A stretch of DNA of 64,000 nt from Chrysemys picta bellii. Lineage: Eukaryota; Chordata; Testudines; Emydidae. The stretch is taken from positions 106,452,434 to 106,516,433 of the forward strand of contig NC_088795.1 in the NCBI RefSeq assembly GCF_011386835.1. Reading direction: 5' to 3'. Under the pieces are notes generated by a model. That model searched no databases. It was not told the origin of the DNA and saw only the letters and a program-made list of their open reading frames with translations. Of this stretch, positions 56,040 through 64,000 are shown piece after piece. Each line of letters begins with the position of its first letter. The first letter of the stretch is position 1. A program made the translations under genes and the position numbers.

Positions 56040-57037
56040 TGTGATAAATGAAATTGCAGGGGTAGCTCCCTTTTATGAACACCCAGCTAGCCAGTTAGCT
56101 ATAAATCCCTCTTGGTAGTTGTTCTCTACTTGCTTTACCTGTAAAGGGTTAAAAAGTTTCCCTGCATAGGTAAAAGGAAGGGAGTGGGCACCTGACCAAA
56201 AGGGCCAATGGGAAGGCTAGAACATTTTAAAATTGGAAAAAGAGCTTCCCCTTTGTCTATCTGTGTTGTTCTCCCAGAGAGAAAGGACAGAGCAGCTATG
56301 CTGTAAAAGCTTGGGCCAGGTATGAAAAATCATCAGATCATACCTAGAAACTACTCATTTAAAACCCCAGATATGTAAGTAGATCAGGAAATGTCTAGGA
56401 AGACACAGTTAGGTTTATTTCTTTTTCTTTCTTTATGGCTTGTGGATTCCTCTGTGCTAACCCCAGGTGCTTTTGTTTGGCTTGTAACCTTTAAGGTGGA
56501 CCTCAAGAAAGCTATTCTTGATTCTTAATTTTTGTATTTGCTTTTTTTAAATCTAGCAATAGCCTGAGTTTTCAGATGTATTTTTTTTTCTTTTTTAAAA
56601 AAATAAAATTTAACTGTCTTAAGAACAGGATTGGAGTTTTGTGTCTTAAGAGGTTTGTGCACATGTTGTTTAATTAGCTGGTGGCAACAGCTGATTTCCT
56701 TTGTTTTCTTTCTCAGCTCTTCTCCAGGGGATGGTGATGAAAGGGCTTGAGGGTACCCACAGAAAGGAATTCCCAACGCCTCCCTGGGTTCTCAACGGGG
56801 TTTTTGCACTTGGGTGGTGGCAGCATCTACCCAGTCAAGGTCAGAGAAAAGTTGTTATCTTGGGAGTTTAATACAAGCCTGTAGTGGCCAGTATTTATTT
56901 TTAGAATCCTTGAGGACCCCACCTGCTGCACTCGAAGTGCCAAGCAAGTAGACAACAGCTACCAAGGGGGATTTATAGCTAACAAGGTGGCTGGGTGTCC
57001 ATAAAAGGGAGCTCCTCCCTCCCTTTCATTTATCACA
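56040..57037. mobile_element. 998-bp element with ~95-bp TIRs and TG...CA ends
   Basis: Starts TGTGATAAATGAAA and ends TTTCATTTATCACA. The inverse similarity continues for about 95 bp: GCTCCCTTTTATG, ACACCCAGC, GTTAGCTATAAATCC and TTGGTAG...TCTACTTGC are all found at both ends. The 5-bp flanks GCCTG (56035-56039) and GCCCG (57038-57042) differ at one base. The interior has no transposase. Long TIRs point to a DNA transposon, while TG...CA with a 5-bp target resembles an LTR. Class left open. Confidence 0.8.
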
Positions 57038-57773
57038 GCCCGTGACTTGTCTATGACTTGTAGTATATACCCCTGACTAAACCTTGGGGAGGGGAGCGGA
57101 ACGGGGGGTGCCACAGGTGCTCGAGGGAAGGCAGCCAGGGGGGGGAACGCTACAGATTCTGGGTGGGGGGTAGCTCAGGGAGGCGCCAAGGATGCTGGAG
57201 CGGGCTGAGACCTTTATTAGTGCTGCAGGGGGGCGGCAGTCCATGGCCCAGGACCCCCGCTGGTGCTGAAGGGGGAGGTGGAAGCGCGCGGCCCAGGACC
57301 CTCAGTGGTGCTGGGGTGGAGGGTTTGGCAGGGCTGGTAGGCTCCCTACTCAGCTCTGTGCCTCCTCAGAAGCGGCAACATCCCTCAGCTCCTAAGTGGA
57401 GGTGCAGGCACACAGCTCTGTACACTGCCTCCTCCCCGAGCGCCGGCTCCGCAGCTCCCATTGGCCCTAGCCAATGGGAGCTGCAGAGGCAGTGCCTGCA
57501 GGCAGAGGCAGCATGCAAAGCCCCCTGGCCACGCCTCCCCTTAGGAGCCAAGGGATGTCACTGCTTCCAGGGAGCCCCCCTGAGATAGCACCACCCAGAA
57601 CCCTCACCCCCTCATGTGCCCAAACTCCCAGCCCTGCACCCCCCTCCCCCAAACTCCTGCTGCTGCTGGGGAGGATGGTCGGTGGCCACTGCAGAAGTCA
57701 CAGACATCACGGAAAGTCATGGAATCCATGACGTCCATGACCTCTGTGACAAATTCACTGCCTTACTCATGAC

Positions 57774-59450
57774 TATAGCATCTCCCTAAATTATATTTAA
57801 AAGCTGAATTGTAGCTAATCTTGTTAAATCTCAAAGGTGGTAAAATGCTTAATCCCTTGGACATTGTAAACTTGTAACTTGTTTGGCACTCAACAGGTTA
57901 ATGGCAATGGGATGACAGACTTCATTTGTTGTGCATCATAATAAATGTACTTTTTAATACAGTAGTCACATATTTAAAAGAAGTACTACCGATTTAACAT
58001 GCCTGAAAATCCAGAGCAGATATATTATTTTGGATCAAAATGTGGAGCATGTATTAGACACATTGTAGAACAGCTTATTGGTAAGCACTGTGCATCATGG
58101 GTTGAGCTCAACAGATGAAATGTAGACTTCTTTTTTAACCTGATCATTGTTTCTATTTTTAGCAAATAGGATTTAAACACCTGCTTCGCTCTTTCATAAT
58201 TTCAACATCTGTGGAAGGCTTCTTGTGCTTTGTCTTTTAGTAAAAGGCCCTAGTGATAGTCTCTGACTGCATCATTTATCATTGTAACACCTGGTACTGC
58301 ATTTTGAGCTGATTGTTTCAAAGATGCAGCTTACTTGGAATACATCTTTGAGTTCGATGGATGTTTTTATGCATTGTCTACAATGTCTTGCTTTGTGGTG
58401 ATAGCAAAATCTGTATTTAAGATATTCATCAAGGCCTAAGTAATAAAACATTTTGTAGTAGGCCTCAGTCCTTAAATAAAGATACTTTCCTTTTTTTCAA
58501 CAGAGACTGAAAACCTGCATAGAGTTCCTCTCAGAAGTGTCTCAATTATATGATATGTAGCAGTTAATATTCAACAGTAGTCAATATTTCTAAACTGCTA
58601 AGGAGAAACATGTGCACTACAGTGCCAGCTGATAATAAAATTCCTAATAGATTCCCTCTTCATAAAAATAAAGGATTTCTTATAACATAATTAACTTTGT
58701 CATCTTTTTTTTAAGCTTCTCTAGAGGCTAGCTTTTAAACCTTAAAAGCTTGCCTGCAGGCTGCCATAAAGGAGTCTATTCTTTGGGTACTTCAGACCAC
58801 AGAGAGAGGTATTTTTTAGAAATGTGTAATGCAACATTTTATGCTGAGGTGAAAACTTAGAAATATTATCTCTGGAAATGGAGCAAAATGCCGGTATTTT
58901 AATATCAGGTAGATGCTGGGCGTGGGAATTTAAGTGACCTATCAATGTTACCCTTGGAGAAGCTTATATTAAAGGTCTGTTGGTTGTTTCACAAGCCAGT
59001 GGCACAATCATGTTATATGGACAGCCATTTCTTCCACTGTGCAGCACTGGGGGGGAAGAGCCATGTGCAGAACTAGTGTGGATCATCCTCGCCATAGGGA
59101 TATGAAACTCCAGAAATGTACAGAATGTTTATCATTTTCTTTTAAGATCTATAGGACTTAATGTTTCCAGATATTTCAAATATCTACAGAAAGTGGAAGA
59201 CAGTACAGAATCAGGTGTTTTGCTGGAAAGTTTTCAAGGTCACTTTTTATGTACATGGATTTGATCTTCCTCTATTTCAGGTTGAGGAACACAGTTATTG
59301 CTAACCAATGAGGTAGATCCTCATTCCCAGACTACATGCAAGAGCAGCTTTGCTCTTCAGAGTTCACTGCCACTTTTAGTTTTCCAAGAACTGCTGAGCT
59401 TGACATATGATACTCTATATGGTAGTTTCACAAGCCCTAGTTTTTCAGGA
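57774..59450. other. No gene seen
   Basis: AT-rich unique-looking stretch with only short ORFs. Confidence 0.45.
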
Positions 59451-59476
59451 AGCAAGATTCTCTTGTGTCCAGTTAA

Positions 59477-59629
59477 GAACATAAGAACGGCCATATTGGG
59501 TCAGACCACAGGTCCATTTAGCCCAGTATCTTGTCTTCTGACAGTGGCTAATGCCAGGTGCTTCAGAGGGAATGAACAGAACAGGTATTCATCAAGTGAT
59601 CCATCTCCTGTTGCCCATTCCCAGCTTCT
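59477..59629 (-). mobile_element. LINE 3'-end fragment with 26-bp TSD
   Basis: The insert GAACATAAGAACGGCCATAT...CCCATTCCCAGCTTCT resembles the 3' terminal part of a CR1/L3-like LINE on the minus strand. The sequence 59451-59476 recurs at 59630-59655 with one mismatch (TTGTGTCC against TTATGTCC), an unusually long 26-bp duplication. It is strongly 5'-truncated. Family assignment is from memory. Confidence 0.78.
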
Positions 59630-59655
59630 AGCAAGATTCTCTTATGTCCAGTTAA

Positions 59656-60399
59656 ACAACACCAGGCTGGTTTCCATTCAATGGGTCGGGTTCTATCACA
59701 ACTGCGGTCATAATTTCTAGAATATTTTATATTTATACTTTCCATAGAAGGGATAATTTACTGCTTTAATGTCAATCATTTTTCCCATCAGCTTTCCTCA
59801 TTCTCTATTGTAGTCTTCATATATTTTAATTTGGATACTTTTAGCTTTTATTATAAACTTCTAATGTTTTTTCCATCTTCTCGTAAAGTATGGTTGAGTG
59901 GTTGGTTTTTGTTCTCATTTTCTTCTTGTGTTTGGCTAGTATGTCCCATCTCCTCCTTATACTGAGCTGTTGTAATAGCATACATCAGTTTAGTGGTGGT
60001 ATTTATTACAATTAAAACATCCTAGTGGCTTTGAGTTTATCTTATAAACCGAGACACACATTTGACTCATTGACCTATTCCTTTGCAGTCTTATAGTTAG
60101 AAGTTATGTCCAAAGCATTTATCAGCAACAGGTCTGTTTGTGATAATAGTTTCATTTTAGTTTAATGTGAACCTAAAGATACAATTTTTTCCCCCTTTAA
60201 AAAAGGAGGTTATCCATGTTTTATATCTCAGTTTAAAATTGAACTGCAAATTCCCCCCCTCCTCTCCGATTAAATTTAAACCTGCAATTGTAAATGACAA
60301 TGGTGTCAAGTGCTTTCAAACCACACACATCTTTTTCATGTTGGAACATTTGGGGATAGTGATGTTTTCATCAAACAAAGCCCAATAGAGTCTTCCAAG
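59656..60399. other. No gene seen
   Basis: AT-rich. No assignable feature. Confidence 0.4.
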
Positions 60400-61284
60400 A
60401 AACTAGCATCAGGTGGACAGAAGCAGGTGGACTTGTGAGGCAAGGGAGAACACCCAGAAACTGATAACAAACAGAGCAGAGAAAGGCAGAAAGCAAGAAA
60501 GCCAAACAGTAGCCTGTGAGTACAGTGTGACCCTGAAAAAGCTAGAGAAAGAGCTTTTGCATCTGTCTGTAGAGGCTTCAGGCTAAGCTAAGAAATTTCC
60601 TTTTGTTCTTGGTTCTTCCTGTGTTTGGAGGAGCTGGAATTTGTAGATTCTTGCAAACAAACAAGATTGCATCAAAGAAAATACCCTATTCTATCAATTT
60701 CTACATCCATCTGGAATATGCCCCTGGCCCTGAAATTGTATGCCGCTCGGGTCAAAACGGAATAACACTGGTGTTATATGTGGACTCCCGTTTCCAAGGA
60801 GAGAAATTGTTAGCCAGTATTCCTGTTGAACCAAAATGGTGCAAATGATGATGATGCTTGCAGCAATAAAAGATGAATAAAATAATTTAAAACAAGACCC
60901 CCTAGGCTTTGCAAAAGGAACTAAAGCAACATCTGGAGGATTCCCAGAAAGGGCTGAGTGTTGCCTTGCAGGCAGAGGCCAAATATCTGTTGGAGCAACA
61001 ACTACAAAGTGTCCAGACAGGTTGGGAAGCTCAGCGGCAAAGCTCCCAGGTTGTAATGGCAGGACAGATCGAAGAGGTGACCTGCAACCTGACTGCTATA
61101 GACCAGAAGTTCTTTCTAAGAAATAGTGGAAACCAGGAAAACTTTAGCCAACTTGGAGCATGTTAATAGTGATGAACTGCAGCAGGGACCTAAGAAACTG
61201 AAAATTCAGCTCCAGAAGGAAATCAAATGGTCACAGATCACAGTGGAAGTCTGCCACTTGTATGAAGAATTGAGCCAGCCAGAG
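60400..61284 (+). pseudogene. Decayed coiled-coil coding region
   Basis: The frame 60909-61166 reads ELKQHLEDSQKGLSVALQAE, KYLLEQQLQSVQ and EAQRQSSQVV. Frame 61126-61341 continues with ELQQGPKKLKIQLQKEI and a YEELSQPE stretch. The heptad-like spacing of leucines with many E/K/Q suggests a coiled coil. The frames shift near 61150. The 60400-60900 lead-in has no recognised coding. It could be a retrocopy of a coiled-coil gene, or the N-terminal part of the gag element that follows. Confidence 0.45.
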
Positions 61285-61440
61285 TACTTGGGTAAGACCA
61301 GAGAGACAAGATGGGTAAAGCAATATTTTTTATTGGACTAACTTCTGTTGTTGGTCCAATAAAAGATATTCTCTCAGCCACCTTGTCTCTCTCATATCCT
61401 GGGACCAACAGGGCTACAATAACACAGCATACAGAATTGT
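61285..61440. mobile_element. Short retroposon, inverted dimer
   Basis: GAGAGACAAGATGGGTAAAG and TTTTTATTGGACTAACTTCT on the left are inverted on the right as TTGGTCCAATAAAAGATATT and GCCACCTTGTCTCTCTCATA. The tail GGACCAACAGGGCTACAATA marks the 5' side at the right. Same sister family as the dimer at 12255-15165. No duplication was found. Confidence 0.75.
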
Positions 61441-62000
61441 TTAAGAGCAGACATTTGCAACAGTTTTCTACCCTGTTTGTAATCCACAGAGGCCCAGAGG
61501 GGAGAAGTTGGGCTGTCCCGGCTCAAATAATGCAAAAAAACCCACTGTCTTTGAGAGGCAGGGAAACTCCCTAGGAGGCTTATTTGATTCAAATCAACAT
61601 TTCAGCTCAAATGATTGGCTGGGAATAGGGACAGAAAGGCGGGTTACTAGCAATCAATTTGAATGGTCCAATTCTGACGGTGTTACAGAATTTACCCCCC
61701 GAAAAGAGACTGAGTTATCCGGATATAAACCTTTGACATGAAGTTTGAAGCTAGTCATCAATATGAGCACAGTTTAGAGCTAGAAATAGAGGGAAAGAAG
61801 AAACCTCACCTGAACTGGCTGCGGATCTGCAGAGATTTGCGTTCCTGTCATATCCAGATACCACTGAGGACTTCCAAGATAGGCTGGCAATGGACCAATT
61901 TATAGGTGCTCAGCTGGACTTGCAGATCATGCTAAGTGAAAGGTGGCTGAAGACAAGTTGAGAGGCTGTGGGATTTGCTGCAAGAAATTGAATTTTTTCT
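61441..62000 (+). pseudogene. Gypsy-type gag remnant (SCAN-like capsid end)
   Basis: The frame ending at 61741 has KPTVFERQGNSLGGLFDSNQ, similar to the matrix/capsid start of vertebrate Gypsy-type gag. About 61797-61959 reads SPELAADLQRFAFLSYPDTT then EDFQDRLAMDQFIGAQLDL, typical of the SCAN-like C-terminal capsid domain. Frame changes and stops show it is inactive. Zinc knuckle, protease and pol were not seen downstream. Confidence 0.65.
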
Positions 62001-64000
62001 TGCAGCAGTGCACAAGCAGTTCAATGTGTAATCTTGCTGCTAGTGAGGAAGATGGAAGCTGATCACCATGAGCCATGTAAGTACAGCTGTGTGTTGAATA
62101 TATATGAGGAAAGAGAAGATTCTAATCTGGTTCATGATTTGGGCTGTAAAACAAGGGAAATTGTCAATAATGCAAAATTAAAGGGAAAAGTTCAGTTAAA
62201 TGATAGTATGGTGACAAAATTGGCCACAAAAAGAAGGATGGTTATAAATTTAAGGCAGGGCAAGACAGGCTAGTGTAAATGTTTAGTGAAAACCTCTCTC
62301 CCAGGTCAGGAAATGGGGGAATACCAAATTGAAGGGGAAAATCTTGATAGAGGTACAAAGATCAGCCCCACAGTGTTTGTTTAGATCTGCACAGTTAAAC
62401 AACAATAATGGGTGTCTTACAAATTCAGTTTGTGGAGTCATGAGAGAAAAACATAGCTGATGTTTGGTGACAAAGAGGATAAAGGTTGAGAACTAGTACT
62501 GTGTTAGATGAATAATTCTATGACTGCATCTGAGAAACTAAGAAACATCATGTCCTCTGAAGTGCCTTATCCTCAACTTCTATAATTTGATTTGGTTATT
62601 TGTTATAAAAGTAATATGACACAAAAAGTGCAAATATTTAATTGGAAGCTTAAAACTGTTTGCTAGTGTAAACTAACCCCCTACTTTCCCATTAATTGTT
62701 ATTCTATCCTGACTTGTTTTCTTTAAGGCTCTAGATGTGTATATCTCTTCCTGCAATGCATATTTTCCTGTGTTTAGTGTGAGGGAATTCACTAGGTAAA
62801 GGGAATTCATCAGATATGGCCAGGATGCAAATTAAGTCTGCCTCTGGGCCAGTTACACACCCACACATTCAGTTATGTAAATTAACCAATAAGTATACTG
62901 TAGCTTGCTCAGTTAAACCAAGTGTTTTGGAACTGGGAGACTTATGTGACCCTGTTTTTCCAGGGTCTGTTGAGAATGAGTAATTTGTACAGAAAAGTTT
63001 AGTAAACATCAAAAACTCAGGACACTTTCCTGGCGACATATCCTCACAGAAAGGAAATCTGGGGAGGGTTGTATGGAACTATGTAAAATATGTGGGAAGG
63101 GTGCATATTTATTGAAGGACTGAGCACTTAAATATGAAAGTATGCAATTTTTAAGGTGCATCTACTATTGGTCCTTATTTCATCTTTCATTTTAGAAATT
63201 ACACTGCTTTAAAAAATTCCCAGTTTTTCCTCAACACTCCTTACAGATAGCCAGCTTCACACTGTATGTAATCAAATTCACCACCCATTAAAATGAGAGA
63301 GTAAGGGACAAATATGAAAGTAAGATAAGAAATGGCGCCCTACACATATAGCTAATTTGAAGAATCACCTCCATTGAAACAAAATATAAAAGCTTTAAAG
63401 CTTTACAGTGACAGACTTCATAGGCCACACAGCCTGTGTGAAATTGGATTCAGTGTGATTATTTCTGGGCAATAATTCAGAGCAAATAACATCAAGAAAG
63501 GCTTGCGTAAATCCTGACAGAAAAAAGTGGATTTAAATCAAACTAATAGGTTGCAAAACATATGAAATATGCTTTGTACTGTGCCTTGGAGACACATGGC
63601 CAAATCCATATTCAAAAAGTAAAAACAAACCAGAGTGATTTGAAGAATAAATTACTTGTCATCGTGATCTTTAAAAATGCCAGAATTTAATGCAAAAATA
63701 TAATCCTAACATTTATTGCAGCAAAAATAAATGTCAACATATTAGACTTAACTGGCTAAGCCTTGTGGTAGCATTTCTGCAAAGTGAAAGGAACATGACA
63801 AGACGTATTTCACATTTATTAGAATGAGATTTGGTCTTCTTTATCATAAGCAGTAGATTTAAACACTTTATTTTAATTTACTTCACAGTATTGAGAAAAA
63901 CATTGACTCAGATAAGAAGTGGAATACCATATACACTCCTTACTGAAGCAATCAATCAGTCTTAGAAGCTAAATGTGTACTATGACAACATGAGAGCTTT
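62001..64000. other. No gene seen
   Basis: The small frame 62034-62273 directly follows the gag remnant but shows no recognisable domain. The rest is AT-rich unique-looking DNA to the window edge. Confidence 0.4.

Larger units (their letters stand above)
55859..57765. mobile_element. hAT-like element with perfect 8-bp TSD, twice interrupted
   Basis: Identical CTCATGAC at 55851-55858 and 57766-57773. The ends are TAAGGCAAC (the left copy is TATGGCAAC before the retroposon insert) and CACTGCCTTA, inverse of TAAGGCAGTG. Once the retroposon (55868-55968) and the TIR element (56040-57042) are removed, the remainder is about 0.8 kb. It has GTCATGGACAGGTCACGGGC near one end, TCATGGAATCCATGACGTCC near the other and a GC-rich middle. 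ORFs at 57163-57731 are compositional. Confidence 0.85.

Noticed and set aside
57163..57731. Overlapping ORFs of up to 141 codons
   Set aside because: GC-rich middle of the interrupted hAT-like element at 55859-57765; same compositional artefact.

Overview
This window looks like vertebrate, probably turtle (Testudines), non-genic DNA. The evidence is several CR1 LINE copies on both strands, some carrying recognisable endonuclease/reverse-transcriptase protein sequence; a retrocopy of vertebrate ribosomal protein RPLP2; MIR-type SINEs; many hAT-type elements; and LTR-like blocks of the kind I associate with turtle genomes. The turtle assignment is from memory of these repeat families and was not checked by search. 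There is no prokaryotic-style gene organisation and I can support no intact host protein-coding gene. The best host-gene hint is one weak exon candidate near 47.8 kb.

The main content is stacked transposable elements, many of which can be delimited to the base by target-site duplications (TSDs). (1) 0-3 kb: CR1 pieces and a hAT fragment. (2) 4.8-8.6 kb: a degenerate ~75-bp tandem array, then a long diverged direct duplication (5.4-7.4 kb and 7.7-8.6 kb). (3) 10.1-15.2 kb: a MIR split by a short retroposon, a second intact retroposon, a 150-bp hAT MITE, and a 2.7-kb minus-strand CR1 that splits an inverted-dimer retroposon. (4) 15.9-18.3 kb: a solo-LTR-like element holding a second LTR-like element, which holds the RPLP2 retrocopy. 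(5) 22.8-27.2 kb: a Gypsy pol remnant split by a foldback hAT transposon, itself split by a 2.2-kb LINE with a C2H2 tail. (6) 31.0-36.3 kb: an old CR1 split by a 2,544-bp DNA transposon whose transposase shows one frameshift, and by a Harbinger-like MITE. (7) 42-53 kb: several LTR-like blocks, a nested palindromic DNA element, a tRNA-like repeat cluster and a CR1 3' end. (8) 54-57.8 kb: a minus CR1, then a hAT-like element with an 8-bp TSD holding both a short retroposon and a 998-bp element with ~95-bp terminal inverted repeats. (9) 59.4-62 kb: a LINE tail with a 26-bp TSD and a decayed coiled-coil plus SCAN-like gag region.

The most unusual theme is a short retroposon family without a poly(A) tail. 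Several copies are inverted dimers, and two of these dimers are each bounded by one clean TSD, so they seem to have inserted as units. The remaining sequence is AT-rich, without recognisable genes, and could be intergenic or intronic.
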